A stretch of DNA of 34,493 nt from a virus. Shown here one piece after another: positions 18,457 to 26,456 of the stretch. The translations under genes and the position numbers were made by a program. The stretch is taken from positions 1-34,493 of IMG/VR virus record IMGVR_UViG_3300032117_000095; one strand, given 5' to 3'. Every line of letters starts with the position of its first letter. Within the stretch, counting starts at the first letter, position 1. A model generated the notes under the pieces. The model did not search any database. It saw only the letters and a program-made list of their open reading frames with translations, and was not told the origin of the DNA.

Positions 18457-18762
18457 ATGAAAACGAAAAGCATTAAAATGAATCACGGAGGCACGCGGTC
18501 GCCATCAATGGCTGGCAGGACTGCAGCGATACACTCGCCGACTAAAACGCCGCAGCGCGCCGTCGCCAAGTCCGCGCGCACGTCAACGGCCGCAGTGAAT
18601 CCGGGCGCCTGTTTCCCGTGCGCGTATGCTGGGCCGTCTGTCCCTCTAGAATTACACACGCATGATCTGCCGGCGATGTCGCCATATGCTGCGGCAGAGG
18701 CATACGCGCCTTCGGATGCTCACCCTGTGCGCCTGCGGCATCGCATGGGCGGTGAGGGCTGA
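18457..18762 (+). CDS. Hypothetical protein, 101 aa
   Basis: The frame starts after an AAGGG motif and uses codons like its neighbours (G/C third positions). The N-terminal half is basic and Ser/Thr/Ala-rich. The C-terminal half contains GACFPCAYAGPSVPLELHTHDLP and SPYAAAEAYAPSDAHPVRLRH, which looks protein-like and has a Cys pair. A competing 36-codon frame covers the 3' part. No family is recognised. Confidence 0.45.
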   Translation: MKTKSIKMNHGGTRSPSMAGRTAAIHSPTKTPQRAVAKSARTSTAAVNPGACFPCAYAGPSVPLELHTHDLPAMSPYAAAEAYAPSDAHPVRLRHRMGGEG

Positions 18763-18768
18763 CCCAGC

Positions 18769-18978
18769 ATGAAATCTTCCCAGAATTCGGGCCAGGGGGG
18801 CAAATTCCGCGGCAGTGAAAGTTTACGTAATCCCCTTTCCCGCGGTCGCGAAAAAACAAAGGGTTTGGATTTGCCGAAATCTCGTCACCAGACAGATTCT
18901 GTGCCAGCGAGGATATCCCGCGTTTGTTTGCTGCCGATGCCTGAGTATCTGGCGTGGGTTGCGAGGCACGGGTTATGA
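18769..18978 (+). CDS. Doubtful small ORF, 69 aa
   Basis: This frame begins six bases after the stop of the previous ORF and overlaps the next start as ATGA. The product is Ser/Arg/Lys-rich (GQGGKFRGSESLRNPLSRGR) and ends MPEYLAWVARHGL. Its composition is weak evidence, and a competing frame (18815-19018) covers the same bases. The overlap with the next gene is the main support. Confidence 0.3.
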   Translation: MKSSQNSGQGGKFRGSESLRNPLSRGREKTKGLDLPKSRHQTDSVPARISRVCLLPMPEYLAWVARHGL

Positions 18979-19283
18979 GTTTAGACGCGGCGATATCCGT
19001 TCTGCAGTCCGAGGTTGACGCGTTGATGGCGGTGAATCGGCCGTCGTCTGCGGGACCGGACGTGAATACGGGGAGTGCGGACTGGTTTTTGCTGCGGGCG
19101 AAATCGCTGGGATTGAGTAGTCTGAGGCGCATGGCGCAGTTGAAGTTGCACGACAATCCGGCTGCGGCAGAGCGGTATCACCGTGCGGCGGAGTCGCACC
19201 ATGTTCGACTGGATGTTCCGCCGCCGTTGGATCCGAAACCGGGGTTGAGTGTGGTGCCGGATGTGAAGGTAGCGGTTGCGTGA
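18975..19283 (+). CDS. Hypothetical protein, 102 aa
   Basis: The ATG at 18975 is the overlapped ATGA start. The N-terminal part is helical (LDAAISVLQSEVDALMAV), the middle has SADWFLLRAKSLGLSSLRRMAQLKLHDNPAAAERYHRA and the tail is Pro-rich. The location just before the terminase cluster suggests a packaging or morphogenesis-linked role, but no family is recognised. It ends with a GTGA overlap. Confidence 0.6.
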   Translation: MSLDAAISVLQSEVDALMAVNRPSSAGPDVNTGSADWFLLRAKSLGLSSLRRMAQLKLHDNPAAAERYHRAAESHHVRLDVPPPLDPKPGLSVVPDVKVAVA

Positions 19284-19432
19284 TCGCGTGCCGCCGGCAT
19301 GGAGTTGAGTTTGCGATGCCGGATGGGGATGTGGCGTATTACGAGTTTGATCCGAACGATGACGAGGATATCCCGTGGGATTGTGATTTGGGGCTGCCGC
19401 TGGGGAATGCGGAGCCGGATGATGATGAGTAG
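19280..19432 (+). CDS. Small acidic protein, 50 aa
   Basis: It starts with GTG overlapping the previous stop as GTGA. The sequence is strongly acidic (YYEFDPNDDEDIPWDCDLGL then EPDDDE). There is no membrane segment. Its stop codon lies in the GTAGGAGGTAGG stretch that serves the next gene. Very acidic small phage proteins sometimes mimic DNA to block host enzymes, but this is only a thought here. Confidence 0.5.
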   Translation: MIACRRHGVEFAMPDGDVAYYEFDPNDDEDIPWDCDLGLPLGNAEPDDDE

Positions 19433-19441
19433 GAGGTAGGT

Positions 19442-19831
19442 GTGACGCCGGATATTGAGAAGGTGCTGGCTGACCTGCAGGCGCCTGGTGTATGGGCGCA
19501 GATAGGTGATTTGCAGGTTGATGCGGTGGTTGCGCTGAAATGGGCGCAGAGTAAATTAGCGGCGGCGGGCGACATGGCGGACGAGGTACGCCGGATGTCG
19601 GAGGGGATACGGAGCGGGGCGTTGATACCGGGGATGCTGGCGCGTGCTGAGAAGGCGCGCGCGGCGTTTGAGGCGGTGGTTATAGAGGAACGGAAGGCGG
19701 CGCCGGTGGTTAAGGACGCGGTTGCCGGACCGGAGGTAAAGGAAGTGCCGGCCACGGTGGTGTATCAGTCGGAGCCAGTAGTTAAACCAGTCAGGAAGAA
19801 AGGACGTAAACATGAATCAGAAAAAGTGTAA
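19442..19831 (+). CDS. Hypothetical Ala/Val-rich helical protein, 129 aa
   Basis: A strong GGAGGTAGGT site precedes the GTG. Residues 1-90 are helical (IEKVLADLQAPGVWAQIGD, VALKWAQSKLAAAGDMADEV, MLARAEKARAAFEAVVIEE), followed by a Val/Pro-rich linker and a Lys/Arg-rich end (VRKKGRKHESEKV). It overlaps the next gene by 20 bases. No family is recognised. Confidence 0.6.
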   Translation: MTPDIEKVLADLQAPGVWAQIGDLQVDAVVALKWAQSKLAAAGDMADEVRRMSEGIRSGALIPGMLARAEKARAAFEAVVIEERKAAPVVKDAVAGPEVKEVPATVVYQSEPVVKPVRKKGRKHESEKV

Positions 19832-19991
19832 GGCGCTGCGTAGGCTGGCGCGTGAGAACACCAAGGAGATGCCGGCGCGGGTGACGTATCGGCACAGCAG
19901 GAAGGGGATGGTGCTGAATCTGCCGCAGAGCACGCGTGGGCTGTATCGGGCGATGAAGCGGGGTGTGCGGGCTGAGAGGGTGGCGGGATGA
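19812..19991 (+). CDS. Small very basic protein, 59 aa
   Basis: The product (MNQKKCKALRRLARENTKEM, then RVTYRHSRKGMVLNLPQSTRGLYRAMKR) is about one third Lys and Arg and contains an RKGMVLNLPQSTRGLYR patch of a type I have seen in small phage proteins near terminase genes. It probably binds nucleic acid. It ends by ATGA into the next gene. The function is unknown. Confidence 0.6.
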   Translation: MNQKKCKALRRLARENTKEMPARVTYRHSRKGMVLNLPQSTRGLYRAMKRGVRAERVAG

Positions 19992-20155
19992 AATCAGAAC
20001 CCGTTTACACCGAGAAAACGTATCCGTTGGCGAAATTTCATGTGGCTGACGGTTGGTACACGATTGCCGAGCTTGAGAAGTTTTTGGAGACGGCGAAGAA
20101 AACAAAAGAGTGGCAGGCTAGGATGCTCGCGCGGTCGATGGAGGTCGTGAAATGA
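19988..20155 (+). CDS. Hypothetical protein, 55 aa
   Basis: It starts and ends in ATGA overlaps. The product has a beta-like start (EPVYTEKTYPLAKFHVADGWYT) and a C-terminal helix (IAELEKFLETAKKTKEWQARML). Its size and codon use match its neighbours. No family is recognised. Confidence 0.6.
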   Translation: MKSEPVYTEKTYPLAKFHVADGWYTIAELEKFLETAKKTKEWQARMLARSMEVVK

Positions 20156-20400
20156 TTATCCAGATCACAGACCCCGAAACGAAGGGCACAGTCGGCGTTG
20201 ACGCGAGTTCGATATTTTTCGTGATGCGCGCGGCGGACAATCCGCTGGTGACGCTGATCTCGACGAAGGTGATGACGCAGAAGGGGCCGATGCAGTTTGC
20301 CGCGATGGAGTCGCCGGAGGAAATCATTGCGATGGCGAACGGCGCGATGGCGGATGTGCCGCTCGCGGTCAGGCCGGCCGGTATGGTTCTGGCGAGCTGA
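20152..20400 (+). CDS. Hypothetical protein, 82 aa
   Basis: This starts in an ATGA overlap. The predicted fold is mostly beta (MIIQITDPETKGTVGVDASSIFFVM, PLVTLISTKVMT) with a short helix (SPEEIIAMANGAMA). It looks like a small beta barrel or adaptor. No family is recognised. Confidence 0.6.
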   Translation: MIIQITDPETKGTVGVDASSIFFVMRAADNPLVTLISTKVMTQKGPMQFAAMESPEEIIAMANGAMADVPLAVRPAGMVLAS

Positions 20401-20401
20401 C

Positions 20402-20653
20402 ATGGCCCTGACGCTGACATACAGAACCGTCTGCGACGTGTGCCTGAAACTGATTGGAGAAGAATCGTATGCGGTGATGGACGGGCAGGCGATTCCGCAC
20501 CCGAAGAAGTATAAGGTGATGGGTGCCGATTGCTGCGACGAATGCTGGGAGCCGTTGTCGTCGGCGTTGAATTCGGCGGTGGAGTCGGTGCGGTTGCGGC
20601 GGAAGTTCAGGCCGTTGAAAACCCGTTTGGATAAACAGGAGCGCGCTGGATGA
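20402..20653 (+). CDS. Zinc-ribbon-like protein, 83 aa
   Basis: The ATG follows the previous stop by one base (TGACATG). The protein has CDVCLKL at about residues 11-17 and CCDECWEPL at about 43-51, two Cys pairs that could bind a zinc ion, with a beta-like stretch between them and a basic helical tail (SVRLRRKFRPLKTRLDK). It ends in an ATGA overlap. It may bind nucleic acid. Confidence 0.6.
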   Translation: MALTLTYRTVCDVCLKLIGEESYAVMDGQAIPHPKKYKVMGADCCDECWEPLSSALNSAVESVRLRRKFRPLKTRLDKQERAG

Positions 20654-20976
20654 GCCGCATCGTAATCCCCCCCATACTGAAAAACGTCAAGCAGAATCTG
20701 TCACAGTTTGATTTTTCATCGCTGCTGGCGATCGGAGAGACGATATCGACGCAGACGGTCACGGCGTCTGTTTATTCTGGAACGGATGCGTCGCCGTCGA
20801 ATATTATCTCGGGGGCTGCGACGGTCAGCGGCGGGATTGTCACGCAGTTGATTGATACGACGGGCACGAATGGCGTTGCCGGCGTGACGTATGAATTGCT
20901 GGCGGCGGTGACGACCTCGGCGGGGCAGACGTTGCATCTGTCGGGGTATCTGACGATTACGCTGGATTTGCCGTGA
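20650..20976 (+). CDS. Beta-sandwich virion-associated protein, possible fiber or tail adaptor
   Basis: The 108-residue product has a short N-terminal helix region and then beta strands (SLLAIGETISTQTVTASVYSGTD ... VSGGIVTQLIDTTG ... VTYELLAAVTTSAGQTLHLSGYLTITL). The pattern is typical of small Ig-like phage proteins annotated as fiber-tail adaptors. It starts in an ATGA overlap and ends in GTGA. The location before the terminase is unusual for such a protein, so the name is tentative. Confidence 0.5.
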   Translation: MSRIVIPPILKNVKQNLSQFDFSSLLAIGETISTQTVTASVYSGTDASPSNIISGAATVSGGIVTQLIDTTGTNGVAGVTYELLAAVTTSAGQTLHLSGYLTITLDLP

Positions 20977-21245
20977 GAGCGGTTGCTCGAAAATACTGCT
21001 CGAAAGGATTTCATCCGAAAGGATGGAAATTCTGGCGTTGCCATTACGATATGTCTACATGGCGCTGGCACATGATCGGAAATTTCTGCATTGAGTGCGG
21101 CGAGCAGTTGGATTTGAAGGAAGTAGTTACGGTGGCAACGCCGCCACGATTCATTCCACCAAGCAGATACGCTGATCGAATTTCTGATTTGAAAATGCGC
21201 CAGAAAAGAAAATTTTTCAGGCGCACCGAGGCGGTTACGCCGTGA
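20973..21245 (+). CDS. Hypothetical basic Cys/His-containing protein, 90 aa
   Basis: It starts with a GTGA overlap and ends in a GTGA overlap with the large terminase. It has FHPKGWKFWRCHYDMSTWRWHMIGNFCIECGEQLDL, rich in Trp, His and Cys, where CIECG plus earlier Cys/His could bind zinc, and a basic tail (RQKRKFFRR). It may assist packaging, given the coupling to terL. No family is recognised. Confidence 0.55.
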   Translation: MRAVARKYCSKGFHPKGWKFWRCHYDMSTWRWHMIGNFCIECGEQLDLKEVVTVATPPRFIPPSRYADRISDLKMRQKRKFFRRTEAVTP

Positions 21246-22753
21246 CCGCCGCCGTCGAACAGGTCGCCCCGTTCACCGCCGCAGACTACGCCGAGCGGGG
21301 GGAAAAACTGATCGAGGCGTTCAGCGGGATGTTCCTGAGTCCGCGGTATGACCAGACAAAACCGACGCCGAATTTTGCCCGCCAAGTGTGGAATCTCTAC
21401 GCATCAGACGAGAAACAGTGCGCGATTGCGGCGCCGCGGAACCACAGTAAATCTACATCGTTTACGCACGCATACATTTTGACGGAATGTTTATTTCGGT
21501 ATCAGAGTTATGTGATGCTGCTGGGCGCGTCTGAAGAAATGGCAATCGAGCACTTAGGCGACATTGCTATTGAGTTGCGAGACAACGAAGAATTGACGGC
21601 GGCATTTGGCATTAAAAAACTGGATACCGACGCCAAGACCGACATCATTTGTCGAATGAAAGACGGTCACGCATTCCGTATCGTTGCCAGAGGCGCAGAA
21701 CAAAAGATTCGCGGTAGAAAATGGAATGGTATGCGGCCAGGGCTGATTGTCTGTGATGATTTGGAGGATGATGAGCAGGTCGAATCAAAGGAACGGCGAG
21801 AGAAATTTCGCAAGTGGTTCTTTCGTGCCGCAAAACCTGCGTTGGCGGACGGCGGAAAAATTCGTATTCATGGCACCATACTTCACGAAGATTCGTTACT
21901 CGCATGTTTGATGAAAGACGACGAATGGAAACATTTGCGTTACAGAGCGCACGAATCTTTCGATGATTTCTCAAACATTTTGTGGCCTGAAAAATTCAGC
22001 GAAAAAGAACTACGAAAAATTCGCCAGGGGTTTATTAACCAAGGCGACGCATCAGGATATTCGCAGGAATATTTGAACGACCCGTTAGATAATTCTGACG
22101 CGTTTTTGAGAAAACAAGATTTTTTACCGATGGACGAAATGGATCACCGTGTTGCGAAAATCATGGGCTGCGGGGTCGATTTTGCGTTTTCCAAGGAACG
22201 CCGGTCGGATAACACCGCGTTTGTTGTGGGCGGTAAATGTGCGCGGAATCTGCTGCATGTGGTGGATGTGCGGAAGAAAAAATTCGACACACTGGAAACG
22301 GTGGAGACTTTTTTCGAGATTGAAAACCGGTATCACCCGCAGGGATTTTTTGTGCGGTCCGGTAAAGACTGGGAAGCGATACGGCCGGTGCTGCAGCGTG
22401 AGATGGAACGGCGCGACACGCCGATGTCGTTTTTCGTATTGCCCGACGCGCAGGACAAGAAGGTGAAGGGCACGCCGTTGCAGAAACGGATGCGCAGTGG
22501 GATGGTGCGCGTAGACAAGGAAGCCGAGTGGTATCCGGGGTTTGAGGATGAACTGCTGCGGTTCACGGGGAATTCGGCAGCGTCGAAGGACGACCAGTTC
22601 GATGCGGCAGCGAATCTGGCGGCTGGGTTCGAGAATCAGTCCGCCGTTGACGAAGAAGATTTCATGGAGGACGACGAGGCGGCTGAGTATTACCGGCGCC
22701 GTCATGGACGACCGAAACATAACGACGGCCGATCGGTCGTGACGGGGTATTAA
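21242..22753 (+). CDS. terL: Terminase large subunit
   Basis: The GTG start overlaps the previous stop. The 503-residue protein has an N-terminal ATPase with an atypical Walker A APRNHSKST (64-72), Walker B LIVCDDLED (about 168-176) and a coupling motif near GTIL. The C-terminal RNase-H-like nuclease has GVDFAFSKERRSDNTAF with Asp313, and DDQFDAAANL with Asp454. It pumps DNA into the prohead and cuts the concatemer. Three bases separate it from the portal gene. The usual Gly before Lys in the P-loop is Ser here, which is seen in some terminases. Confidence 0.93.
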   Translation: MTAAVEQVAPFTAADYAERGEKLIEAFSGMFLSPRYDQTKPTPNFARQVWNLYASDEKQCAIAAPRNHSKSTSFTHAYILTECLFRYQSYVMLLGASEEMAIEHLGDIAIELRDNEELTAAFGIKKLDTDAKTDIICRMKDGHAFRIVARGAEQKIRGRKWNGMRPGLIVCDDLEDDEQVESKERREKFRKWFFRAAKPALADGGKIRIHGTILHEDSLLACLMKDDEWKHLRYRAHESFDDFSNILWPEKFSEKELRKIRQGFINQGDASGYSQEYLNDPLDNSDAFLRKQDFLPMDEMDHRVAKIMGCGVDFAFSKERRSDNTAFVVGGKCARNLLHVVDVRKKKFDTLETVETFFEIENRYHPQGFFVRSGKDWEAIRPVLQREMERRDTPMSFFVLPDAQDKKVKGTPLQKRMRSGMVRVDKEAEWYPGFEDELLRFTGNSAASKDDQFDAAANLAAGFENQSAVDEEDFMEDDEAAEYYRRRHGRPKHNDGRSVVTGY

Positions 22754-22755
22754 CG

Positions 22756-24852
22756 ATGCTGAACCTACAGAAAAAACTCACGCTGAACGAAAAAACGATC
22801 AAGTCGCCAAATCTGTGCGATGAGTTTGACGCCGGCGATTTACACACGATTGGTCAGCACGTCTGGGATGGATACGACCGCGATAAATCCTCGCGCGCGC
22901 GGTGGGAACGTCGCACGGCTGCGGCGATGGATCTGGCGATGCAAGTCGTGAAATCCAAGAATTTCCCGTGGCCGAACTGCTCGAATCTGGCGTTCCCGCT
23001 GGTGACAATTGCGACACTGCAGTTTCACAGCAAGGCGTATTCCGCGCTGGTAGACGGGCGCGATATCGTGAAAGCGCGCGTGCTGGGCGAAGACCCTGAC
23101 GGAAAAAAATCGCAGCGTGCGATGCGGGTTTCGACGCACATGAGTTATCAGGTATTGGAACAGGATCAGCCGTGGGAAGAACAGCACGACAAACTGCTTA
23201 TAAACCTGCCGATCGTCGGTTGCGCGTTCAAGAAATCGTATTACAGTTCGAGCAAGGGGCACAACGTATCGGAACTGGTGCTCGCGTATGACTTGGTACT
23301 GGATTACTACGCGAAATCGGTTGAAGATGCTGCGCGTAAGACACACCGGATTCCGTTGGATCGGAATGAAATTTACGAACGGGTAAAACGCGGCGTGTTC
23401 CGTGATGTTCTGAACGAAGCGTGGTTCAAGGCCGCGGCGAATGTGCCGATTCAGGCGGACACCGGTAAAACGGCGCGCGATAACCGGCAGGGCACGAACG
23501 AGCCGGCGCAGACGGACAGCACGACGCCGTTTATGAGTCTGGAGCAACACGTTTTGATGGATCTGGATGACGACGGGTATGAAGAACCGTACATCATCAC
23601 GATTGATGAAGTATCGAAACAGGTGTTCAGAATCGTCACCGCGTTTGACGAACAGGATGTCGAGCGCGCGAAGAACGGTGAGATTATCCAGATCAGACGG
23701 CAGCAGTATTTCACGAAGTATGCGTTCATCCCGGCGCCCGATGGCGGCGTGTACGATGTCGGTTTCGGAATGCTGCTGGGTCCGCTGAACGAATCGGTGA
23801 ACACGGCGATAAACCAGTTGTTTGACGCGGGCACCATGAGCACGCTGGGCGGCGGATTCCTCGGGCGCGGCGTGAAAATTCGCGGCGGGCAGTACACGCT
23901 GGCGCCGTATGAGTGGAAACGCGTCGATTCGACCGGCGATGATTTAAACAAGAACATCGTGCCGAATCCGGTGCGCGAGCCGTCGAAGATTCTGCTCGAT
24001 CTGGCGATGTATCTGATTCAGTACACCGAGCGGATATCAAACACGACAGACAACCAGGTGGGGATCGGACCGGGGCAGAACACGCCGGCCGAGACGACGC
24101 GCCGCATGGAAGCGAACGGCCAGAAGATTTACAACGCGATTTACAAGCGAATCTGGCGCGCGATGAAGGACGAGTTCAAGAAACTGTATCTGCTGAACGG
24201 GATGTATATGCCGAGCCAGCAGAAACTCGGCGTGAACGGTTCCGTCGTTGCGCTGCGCGAGGATTATCTGGGCGACCCGAACGATATCGTGCCGGCCGCG
24301 GACCCGAACATCACGTCGGAGATCGACAAGCAGAATCAGGCTGGAATGCTCGCGCAGCGCGCGCCGATGGGCGGGTATGACCGCGATGCGGTTGAAGTGA
24401 ATCTGCTCAGAGCGTATCGAATCGACGGTTGGCAGCAGTTTTACAAGGGCATTCAGGCGATTCCGCCGATGCCGAACCCGAAAATTGCGATCGAACAGAT
24501 CCGGCAGCAGGCGAAAGAAGCGGACCGTAAACTGAAAATGGCCGAAATCGCCGGTCAGATGGAACAGGACGCCGAACTGAACAAGGCGAAGATTTTGCAG
24601 TTGGAGGCGCAGGCGAATTTGCTGATGGAACAGGCGGGCGGTATCCGCACAGGACACGAAATCGCTGCGTTGGACGCGCACATCGGGCTGCTGAAGGAGC
24701 AAGATGCGGCGCGGCGCGAGTATATCGGCATGATTATGAAGTTCATCGACGACTCACACGACCGAGAAATGGACCGTCAGAATTTGAATGTGCAGCACCG
24801 GCAGTTGGATATTCAGGAGAAAACGGCGAAAACCGCCACTAAACAGGAGTAA
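22756..24852 (+). CDS. Portal protein, podovirus (P22-like) type
   Basis: The 698-residue length is typical of P22-like portals. Sequence signs are a helical wing with WPNCSNLAFPLVTIATLQFHSKAYSAL, the stem and crown region with FGMLLGPLNESVNTAINQLFDAG, the QYTLAPYEWKRVDSTGDDL region, and the helix ETTRRMEANGQKIYNAIYKRIWRAM. The C-terminal 130 residues form a long Gln/Glu/Lys-rich helix like the P22 barrel. The dodecameric ring is the channel for DNA entry and exit. It follows terL directly and precedes head genes, as expected. Confidence 0.9.
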   Translation: MLNLQKKLTLNEKTIKSPNLCDEFDAGDLHTIGQHVWDGYDRDKSSRARWERRTAAAMDLAMQVVKSKNFPWPNCSNLAFPLVTIATLQFHSKAYSALVDGRDIVKARVLGEDPDGKKSQRAMRVSTHMSYQVLEQDQPWEEQHDKLLINLPIVGCAFKKSYYSSSKGHNVSELVLAYDLVLDYYAKSVEDAARKTHRIPLDRNEIYERVKRGVFRDVLNEAWFKAAANVPIQADTGKTARDNRQGTNEPAQTDSTTPFMSLEQHVLMDLDDDGYEEPYIITIDEVSKQVFRIVTAFDEQDVERAKNGEIIQIRRQQYFTKYAFIPAPDGGVYDVGFGMLLGPLNESVNTAINQLFDAGTMSTLGGGFLGRGVKIRGGQYTLAPYEWKRVDSTGDDLNKNIVPNPVREPSKILLDLAMYLIQYTERISNTTDNQVGIGPGQNTPAETTRRMEANGQKIYNAIYKRIWRAMKDEFKKLYLLNGMYMPSQQKLGVNGSVVALREDYLGDPNDIVPAADPNITSEIDKQNQAGMLAQRAPMGGYDRDAVEVNLLRAYRIDGWQQFYKGIQAIPPMPNPKIAIEQIRQQAKEADRKLKMAEIAGQMEQDAELNKAKILQLEAQANLLMEQAGGIRTGHEIAALDAHIGLLKEQDAARREYIGMIMKFIDDSHDREMDRQNLNVQHRQLDIQEKTAKTATKQE

Positions 24853-24854
24853 AA

Positions 24855-25118
24855 ATGCTGTCCAGAGAAGATTTTGACGCGTGGAAGGGCGACCGCAGCA
24901 CTAAACAGATTTTGCAGTGGTTTCACAGGCAGATTGAGGACATGAAGGATCAGTTTGCGTCCGGCGATATCAAGCCGGAGAACGTGAACGCCGCGGTGCA
25001 GTTCATCCAGGCGCGCGCCGAGGTGATTGCGATGACGTATGACGAATACGCATCGCTGATGCGCGAAGAAGATGTCGAGTCATTGAATCCAACCAGAGAT
25101 GAAGGAGAAAACGATTGA
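24855..25118 (+). CDS. Small helical protein between portal and co-chaperonin genes, 87 aa
   Basis: It starts three bases after the portal stop, with CAGGAGTAAAA as ribosome site. The protein is acidic and helical (DAWKGDRSTKQILQWFHRQIEDMKDQFA, then VNAAVQFIQARAEVIAMTYDEYASLM). Small proteins in this position occur in many podoviruses and have no defined function. The stop overlaps the TTG of the co-chaperonin gene. Confidence 0.65.
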   Translation: MLSREDFDAWKGDRSTKQILQWFHRQIEDMKDQFASGDIKPENVNAAVQFIQARAEVIAMTYDEYASLMREEDVESLNPTRDEGEND

Positions 25119-25492
25119 AGAACACGTCGGGATTGAAACCGTTGGGCGCGTCGGTGTTGCTGAAGCCGTACGAGGTCGAGACGGTGACGAAAGGCGGCAT
25201 CGTTTTGCCGGGGCAAGTGAGGGAACGAGACCAGCTTGCGGAACAGCGCGCCGTGGTGGTCGAAATCGGGCCGGTTGCGTGGGATGACGAACCTGCGCGC
25301 GCGAAAATAGGCGACAAAATCCTGTTCAGTAAACACGCGGGGTATGTGGCGGTCGGCACGGCTGACGGTCAGAAGTACCGAATCGTGAACGCGCGGGATA
25401 TTTTCTGCCAGATTACCGAGGAAAAGGATGATGCTGATGCCGGAGGTAAAGGCGATTTCAAAGAGGAATACAAACTGAGGGAGTCATTCTAA
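25115..25492 (+). CDS. GroES-like co-chaperonin (Cpn10 family)
   Basis: The TTG start overlaps the previous stop as TTGA. The 125-residue protein has the Cpn10 pattern: LKPLGASVLLKPYEVETVTKGGIVLPG (barrel plus the start of the mobile loop), EQRAVVVEIGPVAW, AKIGDKILFSKHAG and YRIVNARDIFCQI. The stretch GIVLPG resembles the GroEL-contacting mobile loop (GGIVL). An acidic tail of about 25 residues follows. Phage co-chaperonins such as T4 gp31 replace GroES so that GroEL can fold the capsid protein. Its position before scaffold and capsid genes fits that job. Confidence 0.85.
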   Translation: MKNTSGLKPLGASVLLKPYEVETVTKGGIVLPGQVRERDQLAEQRAVVVEIGPVAWDDEPARAKIGDKILFSKHAGYVAVGTADGQKYRIVNARDIFCQITEEKDDADAGGKGDFKEEYKLRESF

Positions 25493-26358
25493 TGGCTGAA
25501 CAACAAATCGAAGCCCGCGCCCGCGAAATGGGCTGGGTGCCCAAGGAAGAATTCAAGGGCAAGGAAGACCGCTGGGTTGATGCCGAACAGTATGTGGAGC
25601 GCGGCGAGCACATTTTGCCGATCGCCCAAGCGAATAATCGCCGGTTGATCGGTGAAGTCGGTCAATTGAAGGGTGAATTGGGGAAGACGCAACAGATTCT
25701 TGCCGGTGCCCTCGAATCGCTTGAAGAATTCAAAAAATACGCCGAGGACGACAAGAAAAAAGCGGTTGAGCGGGCGATTGCAAAACTGCGGTCGGACAAA
25801 TCGGCGGCAATCAAGGCGGGCGACGGCGATGCGGTGGTCGAAATCGACGCGGCGATCGACGAAATCAAGGATCAGCAGACGCGCGCGCCGGTCACAAGGG
25901 CTGCGAAGGTCGAAGCTGCCGGCGCCGCCGCGCAGGACGCCAATCTGACGTTTCAAAACGAGCAGTGGTGGAAGGACTGGTCCGCCGAAAACGGCTGGTA
26001 TGGTCACGATTTCGACCGTACCGTGGATTTGAATTCGGCGTCGGTAAAACTGGCGCGTCGGATTGCCGAGGGTAAGGAAACTGCGGTTCGTGGTCGAGAA
26101 TTTCTTGACAGAGCGGTACAACTTATGGCAGAGTCCGCGTCAGGTAGTGGTCGGCGCGCGCAGGTGGACAAGGTTGAAGGGTCACGCGGCGGCGGCGGTC
26201 AGAGATCAAGTTCAGGGAAGTCGTATTCGGATTTGCCGGCAGACGCGAAAGCGGCCTGCGACAAATACGGGGAAAAGTTGATCGGCGAAGGGAAGATGTA
26301 CAAAACCCCGGCTGATTGGCGAGCGAAATACGCGGCGGATTATTTCGCCGACGAGTAG
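25492..26358 (+). CDS. Putative capsid scaffolding protein
   Basis: The ATG overlaps the TAA of the co-chaperonin gene (TAATG). The 288-residue protein is hydrophilic and highly helical, with a coiled coil at about residues 45-125 (LIGEVGQLKGELGKTQQILAGALESLEEFKKYAEDDKKKAVERAI) and a Gly/Ser-rich linker near 220. It ends in a conserved-looking charged region (PADAKAACDKYGEKLIGEGK). These features and the position between portal and capsid genes fit a scaffold, though no protease is seen. The name comes from context. Confidence 0.7.
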   Translation: MAEQQIEARAREMGWVPKEEFKGKEDRWVDAEQYVERGEHILPIAQANNRRLIGEVGQLKGELGKTQQILAGALESLEEFKKYAEDDKKKAVERAIAKLRSDKSAAIKAGDGDAVVEIDAAIDEIKDQQTRAPVTRAAKVEAAGAAAQDANLTFQNEQWWKDWSAENGWYGHDFDRTVDLNSASVKLARRIAEGKETAVRGREFLDRAVQLMAESASGSGRRAQVDKVEGSRGGGGQRSSSGKSYSDLPADAKAACDKYGEKLIGEGKMYKTPADWRAKYAADYFADE

Positions 26359-26376
26359 CGCCAGATAGTCACGCCT

Positions 26377-26446
26377 CAAGGTAGTTGTGCCAGTTAAGGT
26401 TCACCGGATGCACGGCATTGGCCGGCATCGACTGACAACTACTTTG
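26377..26446 (+). other. Long RNA hairpin between scaffold and next head gene
   Basis: The arms CAAGGTAGTTGT (26377-26388) and ACAACTACTTTG (26435-26446) can form a 12-bp stem with one G-U pair. CAGT/ACTG and CCGG pairs lie inside the 46-base loop. The 3' arm ends one base before the AAGGCGG ribosome site of the next gene. No T tract follows, so it is not a usual terminator. It may be a translational control, an RNase site or an mRNA stabiliser. Confidence 0.55.
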
Positions 26447-26456
26447 AAGGCGGAAA

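Noticed and set aside
18662-18772. 36-codon + frame starting MICRRCRH
   Set aside because: It ends with an ATGA overlap but competes with the longer 101-codon frame, and its Arg/Cys-rich content is more like a shadow.
18542-19156. Minus-strand frame of 204 codons
   Set aside because: It lies opposite + strand genes that have coupled starts, and its residues show no fold-like pattern.
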